A stretch of DNA of 34,635 bases from Hyphomicrobiales bacterium. GTDB taxonomy: Bacteria > Pseudomonadota > Alphaproteobacteria > Rhizobiales > Methyloligellaceae. Position numbers and translations under genes: made by a program. The notes under the pieces were generated by a model. That model was given only the letters and a program-made list of their open reading frames with translations, made no database searches and was not told where the DNA came from. The stretch covers positions 1 to 34,635 of the forward strand of contig JAJFHO010000010.1 of assembly GCA_021775575.1 (NCBI GenBank), written 5' to 3'. This document shows positions 1 through 8,020 of the stretch, one piece after another; the stretch's first letter is position 1, and each line of letters starts with the position of its first letter.

Positions 1-544
1 CACAATCACCCACGACAATTTCGTATACGACCCCGCCAGCAAGGACGGTGAGATCGTCATCCAGGCAGCGAAGGGCGCCTTCCGCTTTATTACCGGTAAA
101 AGCGCCAAAACGGCCTACCGCATCAATACGCCGGTCACGACGATTGGCGTGCGCGGTACGATCTTCGACGGATTTGTAAATGATGACGGCGAAATCGCGC
201 TCCTGCTTGTCGAGGGAGAGATCGATGTCTGCCCGACTCCGGCGAGCTGCAGGCGGTTGAACAAGCGCGGCTTCTTTTATCATATCCGGCGCAACGGTCT
301 GATCTCCGACCCGCTGAAATGGGATGGATCCTTTTTTGCCGGCGTCGACTTCGCCCACGCCTTTCCCTTTATTGGCCGGCAGCTGAAAATTGATCCGGTC
401 GCGCGGTTCAAGCGGGCCGACCTTCTCGGTGGCCGTTTGCTTCGACAAGGCACAAGACCGCTGAAAGCGGTGCCGCGGACCCTGCCGCGCGTCATCCCCC
501 GTGTGCGCCCCCGCCTGCCAAAGCTGCGCCGGCCGTTCCGATAA
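1..544 (+). CDS. FecR-domain protein, 5' end outside the window
   Basis: The frame is open from base 2 to the TAA at 542-544, giving about 180 visible residues; the start lies upstream of the window. The visible beginning carries the characteristic end of a FecR domain: a hydrophilic beta stretch, GAFRFITG, then INTPVTTIGVRGT. FecR domains in such proteins are extracytoplasmic, beta-rich modules; some regulate sigma factors, but many alphaproteobacterial ones are free-standing secreted proteins of unknown role. After the domain comes a segment with two cysteines (CPTPASC), then a very basic, proline-rich tail (PRVIPRVRPRLPKLRRP). A GTG at 149 could be called as a start, but it would cut the FecR motif in half, so the longer partial reading is preferred. 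The gene converges on the desulfhydrase homologue, with only 3 nt between the two stop codons. Confidence 0.8.
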   Translation, partial: TITHDNFVYDPASKDGEIVIQAAKGAFRFITGKSAKTAYRINTPVTTIGVRGTIFDGFVNDDGEIALLLVEGEIDVCPTPASCRRLNKRGFFYHIRRNGLISDPLKWDGSFFAGVDFAHAFPFIGRQLKIDPVARFKRADLLGGRLLRQGTRPLKAVPRTLPRVIPRVRPRLPKLRRPFR

Positions 545-547
545 GCC

Positions 548-1585
548 TCAGCCGGCGGCGGCTGTCAGTTCTTTTTCATAAGCGAACAGCGCCGGCGTAC
601 CGCCGGTATGAACGAACAGCATCTTGCTCGTCGGATCATTCGACCGGGCGATATCGAGAAAACCGGCCATCGTCTTTGCCGTATAAACGGGATCCATAAT
701 CAGCCCCTCGGTCTCGGCGGCAAGCTTGAGAGCGGCGATCACAGCCTCATTCATGCGTCCGTATCCCGGTGCAAGATGGTCGTCCCTGACGACTACATCC
801 TCATCGCGAACCACCGGCTCCATACCGAGCAGTTCGGCGATTTCCCCGCACCGTGAAATGAGGCGCGGGCTCTGCTGATCGGCCGGCCGGCGCACGCAGA
901 TTCCGGTAACCGGGATGCCCGAACCAACCGCCCTTAGTCCGAACAACAGCCCCGCATGGGTGTGGCCGCTCCCCGAGGCGACCACGATTTGGTCGAATTC
1001 GAGCCCTGCCCCGGCGGACTGGAAAAGGATCTCCCGTGCCGCATCGACATAGCCCAGCGCCCCCAACGGCGCATGGCCCGGCGCCAGATGAATGACGTAG
1101 GGATTGCGGCCTTTCTTCCTGAGACCTTCCGCGATCTCGTGCAGCCGCCGGTCGGCGCCCTCCTCATCCTCGCCATCGGGATAGGCGTGGATGGTCGCGC
1201 CAAGAATCCGGTCGATGAGTACGTTGCCGGACTGCTTGTAGGTGGGGTCGTTTTTCGGTACGCGTTCCTCCAGCTGCAGATGGCAGTCCATGCCGCATTT
1301 GCGCGCCGCCGCGGCCGCCAGCCGGACGAAATTGGACTGGACGGCGCCGGTGATGAGAATGGTATCGGCTCCTTCCGCCAAAGCCGCCCCGACATAATAT
1401 TCAAGCTGACGCACCTTGTTGCCGCCAAAGGCGAGACCGGTGAGATCGTCACGCTTGACATAAAGCCCGGACCGCCCCAGCGCGGCGCCGAGATTGGGCA
1501 TTTCCTCAATAGGGGTGGGAAAGCTCAACAGCTGTTTGCGTGGCAAAGTGTCGAGCGCGCCTACCGGGCTTAGCCTGTTTGTCAT
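548..1585 (-). CDS. dcyD: D-cysteine desulfhydrase / ACC deaminase family PLP enzyme
   Basis: This is a 345-residue fold-type II PLP enzyme of the D-cysteine desulfhydrase/1-aminocyclopropane-1-carboxylate deaminase family. Characterised members release ammonia by beta-elimination (D-cysteine to pyruvate, H2S and ammonia) or ring opening. The N-terminal segment has FPTPIE and YVKRDDLTG, and the PLP lysine is K57 in GGNKVRQ. The serine/asparagine loop reads VQSNFVR, where well-studied members have QSNHxRQ, so substrate is uncertain. The phosphate-binding region SGSGHTHAG and the family end HTGGTPALFAY are present. Length is normal. It starts 23 nt after the pssA stop and is probably the last gene of the Atm1-psd-pssA operon. 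The family is confident; the symbol is a best match and L-cysteate or another amino acid could be the substrate. Confidence 0.8.
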   Translation of the reverse strand: MTNRLSPVGALDTLPRKQLLSFPTPIEEMPNLGAALGRSGLYVKRDDLTGLAFGGNKVRQLEYYVGAALAEGADTILITGAVQSNFVRLAAAAARKCGMDCHLQLEERVPKNDPTYKQSGNVLIDRILGATIHAYPDGEDEEGADRRLHEIAEGLRKKGRNPYVIHLAPGHAPLGALGYVDAAREILFQSAGAGLEFDQIVVASGSGHTHAGLLFGLRAVGSGIPVTGICVRRPADQQSPRLISRCGEIAELLGMEPVVRDEDVVVRDDHLAPGYGRMNEAVIAALKLAAETEGLIMDPVYTAKTMAGFLDIARSNDPTSKMLFVHTGGTPALFAYEKELTAAAG

Positions 1586-1608
1586 GTGGGTTCCAATATC
1601 GGGATAAG

Positions 1609-2499
1609 TCAGGCGTGCGGCCGGCTGGCGTCATCGGGCTGCTCTTTGGAGCGGCGGCTGGAGCCGTTCTGTGACTTGACCTTTTCGGCCGCGCGTTTTT
1701 CCTGTCTGCGATAGCTGAGGAAACTGACCGGGATGACCGCAAGGTATGCCAGCGAACCAAGCGTCAGGACGATATAGGGATAGGACAGCAGCAATGCGAC
1801 GAAAAGCGCGCCGCACAGAAAAACCGGCATGACATATTCGCGCGCAACCCGCTGGCCCACGGATTTGCCCGAATAGGTCGGCACCCAGCTAATCGTCAGA
1901 AAGGCGATCAGCAGCGTATAGGCCAGCACAACCGGTGTAAGCGTCGAGATTTTTGCAAAACCGAGATTTTCGACATAAAGCGGCAGCAGCAGCAGCAAGG
2001 CGCCGGCCGGCGCCGGGACGCCCACGAAAAAGTTGCCCTGCCAGACCGGCTGATCGGTCGCATCGAGTGTGACGTTGAAACGTGCAAGGCGAAGGGCCAT
2101 GCAAATCGAAAAGATCAGCACAATGATCCAGCCTGCGGTTTTCGTCTCCCCAAGCGCCCAAGTGAAGATGACGATCACCGGCGCGACACCGAAATTGACG
2201 AAATCCGCCAGCGAATCGAGCTCCGCGCCAAACCGGGAAGTGGCCTTCAGAAGACGCGCCACCCTGCCATCGATACCGTCCAGAACGGCCGCGAGAACCA
2301 ATGCCGCAATCGCCACGTCATAGCGGTGCTCAATGGCCATCCTGATCGCGGTGAGACCGGCACACAGCGCCAGCAGCGTGAACATGCTCGGAATAAGTAT
2401 CCGCACGGGCACCGGACCGCGTTTGAACACGCGGCGGCGGCGGTCCTTCCTTGCCTCGGCCGGTTTCTCCGGATCGAATGGCGGAAATACATGGGTCAT
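1609..2499 (-). CDS. pssA: CDP-diacylglycerol--serine O-phosphatidyltransferase
   Basis: PssA makes phosphatidylserine from CDP-diacylglycerol and L-serine in the inner membrane, the step before Psd in phosphatidylethanolamine synthesis. The 296-residue protein has the complete CDP-alcohol phosphotransferase signature DG-x2-AR-x8-G-x3-D-x3-D at residues 77-99 (all four aspartates present). It is embedded in a multi-pass membrane protein with hydrophobic segments near 38-55, 62-76, 105-130, 160-178, 185-205 and 220-255. The N-terminus is cytoplasmic, basic and proline-rich (RRRRVFKRGP) and the C-terminus is charged. It lies 60 nt downstream of psd on the same strand, the usual neighbour in alphaproteobacteria, which supports phosphatidylserine rather than another head group. 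Confidence 0.93.
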   Translation of the reverse strand: MTHVFPPFDPEKPAEARKDRRRRVFKRGPVPVRILIPSMFTLLALCAGLTAIRMAIEHRYDVAIAALVLAAVLDGIDGRVARLLKATSRFGAELDSLADFVNFGVAPVIVIFTWALGETKTAGWIIVLIFSICMALRLARFNVTLDATDQPVWQGNFFVGVPAPAGALLLLLPLYVENLGFAKISTLTPVVLAYTLLIAFLTISWVPTYSGKSVGQRVAREYVMPVFLCGALFVALLLSYPYIVLTLGSLAYLAVIPVSFLSYRRQEKRAAEKVKSQNGSSRRSKEQPDDASRPHA

Positions 2500-2559
2500 T
2501 GAATAACCTTCAACTCAGGGCCGGCAAGGTCCGCATAAACCCGATCCCGGAACTCGCCG

Positions 2560-3276
2560 TCAGCTCGCCCGGGCGTCGCGGGCAGCCTCATCGGAATCCA
2601 TGTCGGCGAGAATGGTCTCACCGCCGACGGCACGCTGCCCGACCGCGACAAGCGGGTTTACGCCGGGCGGCAAATAAATATCGACACGGCTGCCAAAGCG
2701 GATCAATCCGACCCGCTCACCGGCGCCAACCGTATTCCCTTCGGCCACGAATGTCACGATTCGGCGCGCCACAAGACCCGCGATCTGCACGCATCCGACG
2801 CGCACGCCGGACGCGGTTTCGATTGTCAGGCACTGGCGTTCATTTTCATCGCTGGCCTTGTCAAGCTCCGCATTCAGGAACAGGCCCGGAATATAGACGG
2901 CTTTCACAATTTTTCCCGGCACCGGCGCGCGATTGATGTGCACGTCGAACACCGACAGAAATACCGAAATTCGCGTCCGGCGTTCCGTGCCCAGATCAAG
3001 ATCGTCGGGCGGCACAACGCTCTCGATGGCCGACACCCGGCCATCCGCGGGCGAAACGACAAGACTGTCGCGCAGCGGCGTCACCCGTTCCGGGTCGCGG
3101 AAAAAATACACGCACCAGGCGGTCGCGACGATACCAATCCAGCCCAAAGGCTCCGACAGCCAGAACGCCAGAAGCGCGGCGATGGCGAAGGCGGCGATAA
3201 ATTTGTGACCATCGGGGTGAACCGGCTCGAATGCACCCAGGATGGTGTCCAAAAGGCTGTGTCTTTGCTCGCTCAA
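2560..3276 (-). CDS. psd: Phosphatidylserine decarboxylase proenzyme
   Basis: Psd converts phosphatidylserine to phosphatidylethanolamine with a pyruvoyl cofactor formed by self-cleavage. At 238 residues this is the short form found in alphaproteobacteria. Visible motifs are SPADG (75-79), the histidine-containing DVHINRAP (111-118) and the cleavage site FGS, where G195-S196 would be cut to give a long beta chain and a short alpha chain starting with the serine that becomes pyruvate. Two hydrophobic stretches near residues 25-58 anchor it to the membrane. It precedes pssA by 60 nt and follows the ABC exporter gene by 31 nt, so all are probably on one transcript. Confidence 0.94.
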   Translation of the reverse strand: MSEQRHSLLDTILGAFEPVHPDGHKFIAAFAIAALLAFWLSEPLGWIGIVATAWCVYFFRDPERVTPLRDSLVVSPADGRVSAIESVVPPDDLDLGTERRTRISVFLSVFDVHINRAPVPGKIVKAVYIPGLFLNAELDKASDENERQCLTIETASGVRVGCVQIAGLVARRIVTFVAEGNTVGAGERVGLIRFGSRVDIYLPPGVNPLVAVGQRAVGGETILADMDSDEAARDARAS

Positions 3277-3307
3277 AACGTACTCCCCGCTGCAATTCGG
3301 ATATCCG

Positions 3308-5236
3308 TTATTTTACAGGTTCCGCAACCCGGTTGCCCGCCGCGTCCACGACGAAACCGGGCTCCTCCGCCAAAACATGCGCCAGCTTCTCGAGCGCTTC
3401 TTCCGCCTCGCGCTGACGCTCCCACATGCCCGCATAAAGACCATTTTGCCTCAGCAGGGAAGCATGGGTTCCCCGCTCGACGATACGCCCCGCCTCCAGA
3501 ACGATTATCTCATCGGCATGTACGACCGTGGAAAGACGGTGCGCGATGACCAGGGTTGTCCGCTCGCGCGCCACCTGCTCCAGCGATTCCTGAATTTCCT
3601 GCTCTGTATAGCTGTCGAGGGCTGAGGTCGCTTCGTCCAGCATCAGGATCGGCGGTCTTTTGAGGATCGTGCGCGCGATCGCGACACGCTGCTTCTCGCC
3701 GCCCGACAGCTTCAAACCGCGCTCGCCGACCATCGTGTCATAGCCTTGCGGCTGCTGCGATATGAAGTCGTGAATCTGCGCAAGCCTCGCCGCCTCCCGG
3801 ACTTCAGACACGCTGGCTTCGGGCCGGCCATAGCGGATGTTGTATTCGATCGTTTCGTTAAACAGCACCGTGTCCTGGGGGACCATGCCGATCGCGGCGC
3901 GCAGCGACGCCTGCGTCACCTTCGTAATATCCTGACCGTCGATCAGCACCCGTCCCGCGGAGAGGTCATAGAAGCGGAACAGGATGCGCGAAATTGTCGA
4001 CTTTCCCGCTCCCGACGGGCCGACGATCGCGACCATTTTTCCAGCCGGAACCTCGAAACTCACATCTGTCAGAATTTTGCGCTCCGGTTCATAGGCGAAT
4101 GACACATTTTCGAACCGGATATTGCCATCCGCAACCTTCAGGGCTCCCGCGCCCGGTTCGTCGACAATTTCCGCCGGCTGCCGCAGCAATGCGAACATGC
4201 TCTCGATATCGACGAGTCCCTGTTTGATCTCGCGATACACCATGCCCATGAAATTGAGCGGCTGATAGAGCTGGATCAGCAGCGCATTGACCATGACGAA
4301 GTCGCCAAGCGTCATGCTTCCATCGACCACGCCGCGCGCCGCTAGCAGCATGCAGAGCGTCAGCCCGATGGAAAAGATCAGGGCTTGACCCGAATTCAAT
4401 ATCCCCAGCGAATAAAATGTCCGGATGGCGGCGTTCTCATACTTCGCCATCGAGGAGTCGAAGCGCTGGGCCTCGAGTTCCTCATTCCCGAAATATTTGA
4501 TCGTCTCGTAATTCAGCAGGCTATCCACAGCCTTGGAATTCGCCTCGGTATCGGAATCGTTCAATTCGCGGCGAATTTCGATCCGCCACTCGCTGGCCTG
4601 GAACGTGAACCAGACATAGAACGCGATAGTGACCGCGATAATGGCAACGAAATCGGGCCCGAAATAGCGCCACACCAGGACGGCGATAAATATCCCCTCG
4701 ATCACCGTCGGTATCGTATTCAATATCGCCATGCGGATAATCAGCTCGACCGCCTTGGTGCCGCGCTCGATGATCCGGCTAAGACCCCCGGTCCGCCGCT
4801 CCAGATGAAACCGCAGGGACAGCAGGTGAAGATGTTCGAAGGTCTCCTTAGCGAGCACGCGCACCGCGTTCTGGCCGACCTTCGTGAACAGCACATCGCG
4901 GATCTGGGCGAAGACGATCATCATCACCCGGCCAACGCCATAGGCGATAATCACGAATACCGGAACAACCGCCAATTGCACGGCACTGATCTGACCGGGC
5001 TGTACCCCGGAAGCCTGACCGGTCAGCCCGTCGACAGCGGCCTTGTATGCAATGGGCACCGCCACCGTCACAATCTTGGCAACGACAAGCGCCACGAATG
5101 CGAGCAACACACGTATCTTCAAATCCCTGCGGCCGACGGGCCAGACATAGGGCAGCAGACCGCGCAGGACATCGATATGTCCCGCACGCGCGGCGAGCAG
5201 ACCGTCTGCCCTTTTGTCGTTTTCCATCTGCGCCAT
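3308..5236 (-). CDS. Atm1/ABCB7-type ABC exporter, fused permease-ATPase
   Basis: This is a 642-residue half-transporter that would work as a homodimer in the inner membrane. Residues about 40-340 form the six-helix exporter domain, including the conserved [12 protein letters not shown] (148-159) and [12 protein letters not shown] (242-253) typical of Atm1/HMT1 proteins. The nucleotide-binding domain has Walker [10 protein letters not shown] (406-414), signature LSGGEKQR (510-517), Walker B LMLDE (531-535) and the H-loop histidine H566. Bacterial Atm1 homologues export glutathione conjugates or glutathione-metal complexes, and the mitochondrial relatives serve cytosolic Fe-S assembly. A glutathione reductase gene lies elsewhere in this window. 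It heads a same-strand group with psd, pssA and dcyD. No clear Shine-Dalgarno sequence is seen; an in-frame ATG at 5227 is an alternative start. Confidence 0.92.
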   Translation of the reverse strand: MAQMENDKRADGLLAARAGHIDVLRGLLPYVWPVGRRDLKIRVLLAFVALVVAKIVTVAVPIAYKAAVDGLTGQASGVQPGQISAVQLAVVPVFVIIAYGVGRVMMIVFAQIRDVLFTKVGQNAVRVLAKETFEHLHLLSLRFHLERRTGGLSRIIERGTKAVELIIRMAILNTIPTVIEGIFIAVLVWRYFGPDFVAIIAVTIAFYVWFTFQASEWRIEIRRELNDSDTEANSKAVDSLLNYETIKYFGNEELEAQRFDSSMAKYENAAIRTFYSLGILNSGQALIFSIGLTLCMLLAARGVVDGSMTLGDFVMVNALLIQLYQPLNFMGMVYREIKQGLVDIESMFALLRQPAEIVDEPGAGALKVADGNIRFENVSFAYEPERKILTDVSFEVPAGKMVAIVGPSGAGKSTISRILFRFYDLSAGRVLIDGQDITKVTQASLRAAIGMVPQDTVLFNETIEYNIRYGRPEASVSEVREAARLAQIHDFISQQPQGYDTMVGERGLKLSGGEKQRVAIARTILKRPPILMLDEATSALDSYTEQEIQESLEQVARERTTLVIAHRLSTVVHADEIIVLEAGRIVERGTHASLLRQNGLYAGMWERQREAEEALEKLAHVLAEEPGFVVDAAGNRVAEPVK

Positions 5237-5270
5237 GTCTAAAATTTACCCGTTACGCGCCGAGCGCGCT

Positions 5271-5304
5271 GAAACAAAGGGGGCATCGGCGAAAGCCGTG
5301 CCCC
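5271..5304 (-). terminator. Rho-independent-type terminator after the LysM gene
   Basis: Read on the minus strand, GGGGCA (5304-5299) pairs with TGCCCC (5285-5280), and an inner CGGC/GCCG stem closes on a TTTC loop with one bulged A. The stem is followed by CTTTGTTTC. It lies 66 nt past the LysM gene stop and about 35 nt before the ABC exporter start, so it separates the two units. The T-tract is interrupted, so efficiency is uncertain, and little room is left for an exporter promoter. Confidence 0.65.
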
Positions 5305-5370
5305 TATTCCTTGCAATCAAAAGAGATAGAGTCGCCGGCTCTTCCCCGCAAGCATCCGCTCCAGTCAAGC

Positions 5371-7191
5371 TCAGCGGGAGGGTAGCCGGAATTCCTGTCC
5401 CGGGTAGATCAGGTGCGGATTGCGGATCTGACGCCGATTGCTCTTGTAAATAACAGTATAGCGCTTGCCGTGACCATAACGCCGCTCCGCGATATGCCAC
5501 AAGGTGTCGCCGCGGCGAACGACAATGGAACGGATTTGTCGCAGGATCGGACGCTGTTTGGCGGTTTGCCCTTGTCCGGTTTCAACCGGTGCGGCAACTA
5601 CGGGCGCAGCCGCTGTGACGGCCGGTGCCGGGGTGGCTGTCTCGGGGGCCGGTGCGGCGGGAACGGTTTCCCGGGCGGAAGCAACAGGCTCGGGCGCCGT
5701 GCCGGTGGTCTCAGGGGCCCGCGCGGCTCGCGGCGGCGGCGATTGCGTTTCTTCACGGGTTTTGCCGCCAGCTTCGGGCGCGAACGCAGACGCGGCGGCC
5801 ATCCGGGATTCTTTCTGCTGCCCTTCCGTCTTGCTTGTTGACGGTGGTGTGGTTGCCGCTTCGCGCGTAACTGTCGCGCGAGGCGATACGGCGGGCTCAG
5901 CGGCCGCCTGAGTTGCCTGCTCTTTTGGGACAGTTTCAGCAGCCGGTGGCGCGGGCGCCACTGCCATCTTGGGTTCCTGCTGTTTTGATTGCGTTTCAGC
6001 GACAGGCGGCACGGGCGCGGCGGCCGTCCGAGGCTCTTGCTTTTTTGGCTCCGCTTCAGGGGCCGGTGGCGCGGGCGCCACAGCCATCTTGGGTTCCTGC
6101 TGTTTTGTTTGCGTTTCAGCGACAGGCGGCACGGGCGCGGCGGCAATCCGAGGCTCTTGCTTTTTCGGCTCCGTTTCAGGGGCCGGTGGCGCGGGCGCGG
6201 CTTTACTCACTACCGGCGCGGGAGGCGTCGGCTGCGGCTGGAACGGCACCTCGGCGCGCGAGGCCACCTGGCCGTCCGACTGCACCGCGTCGGCGCGCAT
6301 CGTGTGAGACTTTTCCGGAAGCAAGGTGCGCAGACTCTCGAAGGTCCATAATCCGTTCGGAGCGGCCACCGCCTCACCGACGCGATTATTATCAAGATAC
6401 AGCGTTATTCTCATTCCAGGTTCCGCCTGCCCGGAAAGGAACAGCTTGCCCTCGCCCGCGGCGTTGACTTCATAGTCGACCGCATCAAAGGCGACCACCT
6501 GTTCGGGAAGTCCGGCCGCATCCTTGGGTGCGCGCGGCGCGGCGGGTTCGGCCGCGGCCATGGATTCGCGCGGCGCCGGTTCGGCGGCTTCGGAAGGCGG
6601 CTGAAACTCTCTTGTCCTGGTTTCGGCTGGTGGCGCCTCGCTGCTCTCCCGGGGCGTCAGCACACGCGTCGGTTTGCCCGGCTGAGACAAAGCGACGATG
6701 GTTTCGTCCTGGGTTTTCGGTTTTGCGACGGATATAGCGACGCGCTGCTCGGAGACACTGCCCTGGCTCTTGCTCGGAGACATAGACCGCAACCCGATCG
6801 AATGCTCGCCGGGAAGCAGGGGCTTGTCCAGCACAACCGCCCACTCACCATTCCGGTCGGCCACCGCAGTACCGATCTTGTCGTCTCCCGCCTCGATTGT
6901 CACGGTCCAGCCGGGTTCCGCGCGTCCGGCGATGACGCCGTCGCCATTCTCCTCGATACGCACGACGTCGAAAGACGGCACGGACGCGGGTTGGACCGTC
7001 TGCGCTGGCGTTGCACCGCGATCCGGCGAAGCGGCGCGGGCGGGAGCCTCGGCGGGCCGGACAGCGGGCACCAGCCTTTGCACTTCGGCCTGTTCGCGCG
7101 GCGCGGGCGCAAGATTATGGATTACGGCGCCACCGCCGCCGAAAAGAGCCGCTCCGAATAAGAGATAAAAAAACAACTGGTAAAGCGGCAT
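5371..7191 (-). CDS. Membrane-anchored LysM protein with Ig-like modules and a repetitive linker
   Basis: The preferred start is the ATG at 7191, preceded by GGAA about 10 nt upstream and followed at once by a hydrophobic anchor or signal (residues about 3-24). A longer frame to 7263 adds 24 residues with no signal character. The 606-residue product has two Ig-like beta modules (FDVVRIEENGDGVIAGRAEPG and a second copy starting VAFDAVDYEVNAAGEGKLFLSG), a very long Pro/Ala/Glu/Lys-rich linker, and a C-terminal LysM domain (VVRRGDTLWHIAERRYG to PGQEFRLP). LysM binds peptidoglycan glycan, so the protein should span from the inner membrane into the wall. The linker contains two near-identical 40-residue repeats. 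Similar proteins are common in alphaproteobacteria but have no defined function. Confidence 0.88.
   Translation of the reverse strand: MPLYQLFFYLLFGAALFGGGGAVIHNLAPAPREQAEVQRLVPAVRPAEAPARAASPDRGATPAQTVQPASVPSFDVVRIEENGDGVIAGRAEPGWTVTIEAGDDKIGTAVADRNGEWAVVLDKPLLPGEHSIGLRSMSPSKSQGSVSEQRVAISVAKPKTQDETIVALSQPGKPTRVLTPRESSEAPPAETRTREFQPPSEAAEPAPRESMAAAEPAAPRAPKDAAGLPEQVVAFDAVDYEVNAAGEGKLFLSGQAEPGMRITLYLDNNRVGEAVAAPNGLWTFESLRTLLPEKSHTMRADAVQSDGQVASRAEVPFQPQPTPPAPVVSKAAPAPPAPETEPKKQEPRIAAAPVPPVAETQTKQQEPKMAVAPAPPAPEAEPKKQEPRTAAAPVPPVAETQSKQQEPKMAVAPAPPAAETVPKEQATQAAAEPAVSPRATVTREAATTPPSTSKTEGQQKESRMAAASAFAPEAGGKTREETQSPPPRAARAPETTGTAPEPVASARETVPAAPAPETATPAPAVTAAAPVVAAPVETGQGQTAKQRPILRQIRSIVVRRGDTLWHIAERRYGHGKRYTVIYKSNRRQIRNPHLIYPGQEFRLPSR
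5941..6198. repeat. 120-bp tandem repeat coding the LysM protein linker
   Basis: Two copies of a 120-bp unit (5941-6060 and 6061-6180) differ at only a few positions, and a third copy breaks off near 6198. Each unit divides into two diverged 60-bp halves, each encoding a 20-residue motif of the type KKQEPRxAAAPVPPVAE. The period is a multiple of three, so copy-number change would lengthen or shorten the wall-spanning linker without a frameshift. Confidence 0.9.
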
Positions 7192-7315
7192 CTTGTCTAT
7201 TTCCGAAATAGGCCCTTCCGGGCAACACCGAACAGCCACGCTGTTTCGCCTGTCCCCAAACACTTTAGTGAAATCGGAAAAGATAAGCGAATCACATGAG
7301 CCGAGGCGATGCGTA

Positions 7316-7334
7316 CCAGGGGTCCGGACCCTGG
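7316..7334. promoter_or_regulatory. Palindrome between the LysM and LOG genes
   Basis: CCAGGGGTCCGGACCCTGG is an almost perfect palindrome centred on GGTCCGGACC, with one extra G. It sits in the 250-bp divergent intergenic region (7192-7441), about 110 bp before the LOG start and 125 bp before the LysM start. This fits an operator for a dimeric regulator, but no regulator is known and no convincing -35/-10 pair was found beside it. Confidence 0.3.
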
Positions 7335-7441
7335 GTCATGGACGACATTTGTGAGTTCCTGAGTTAACGCTCGAGCTCCACGGCGCACCACGCGCGCGCC
7401 CAATGCTTGACGGCTCGCGAGGTCCTGTGCCAGATGCGGCC

Positions 7442-8020
7442 ATGAATAGAAAAGTCAAAAGAATATGCGTGTATTGCGGTTCCGGATCGGGCCTCAATCC
7501 CGCTTACGCACAGGCCGCGCGCGACCTTGGCGATGCCCTGGCGAGGGCGGACATCGGTCTGGTTTATGGCGGCGGCGGGCTTGGCCTGATGGGGGAAGTG
7601 GCCCGCTCCGTACTTAGCGCCGGCGGTCATGTCACCGGCATAATCCCTGACTTTCTTTTTGGCACTGAACACGCCTTCGAGGACGTTCAGGAACTGGTTG
7701 TAACAGGATCGATGGCGGAAAGAAAAAACCTCATGTACGAGAAGGCCGACGCGTTTATAGCGCTTCCCGGCGGCGTAGGAACGCTTGAGGAATTCATGGA
7801 GCAACTCACGCTGTCGCAAATCGGCGTGCACAACAAGCCGATAGTGCTCGTCAATATGGAAGGTTATTGGGATATCTTGGTTCAGCTGTTCACGCATATG
7901 CGGGAAAGCAAGTTCATCCATGACGGATATGAATTGAAATTCGAGACAGTTGGCAACGTCACGGACGCTGTCTCGCTGATATTGCAGCAGACCAAATCCG
8001 ACCGGGCAATCACTTGCTAA
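7442..8020 (+). CDS. LOG family (TIGR00730) nucleoside 5'-monophosphate phosphoribohydrolase
   Basis: This 192-residue Rossmann-fold protein belongs to the LOG/'lysine decarboxylase-like' family. Despite the old name, characterised members cleave the N-glycosidic bond of AMP or cytokinin riboside monophosphates, giving free base and ribose 5-phosphate. It has the nucleotide loop GGGGLGLMG (43-51), the R94-K95 pair in MAERKNLM, and the catalytic PGGVGTLEE (109-117). The ATG at 7442 is preferred because the family starts with KRICVYCGSG; a longer frame from 7403 adds 13 non-conserved residues. No strong Shine-Dalgarno sequence is visible. Its stop overlaps the 3' end of the convergent purine permease gene by 11 nt. 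Confidence 0.9.
   Translation: MNRKVKRICVYCGSGSGLNPAYAQAARDLGDALARADIGLVYGGGGLGLMGEVARSVLSAGGHVTGIIPDFLFGTEHAFEDVQELVVTGSMAERKNLMYEKADAFIALPGGVGTLEEFMEQLTLSQIGVHNKPIVLVNMEGYWDILVQLFTHMRESKFIHDGYELKFETVGNVTDAVSLILQQTKSDRAITC

Noticed and set aside
5941-6198. Possible CRISPR array
   Set aside because: The units are directly adjacent with no unique spacers, are 120 bp long, and are in frame within the LysM gene.
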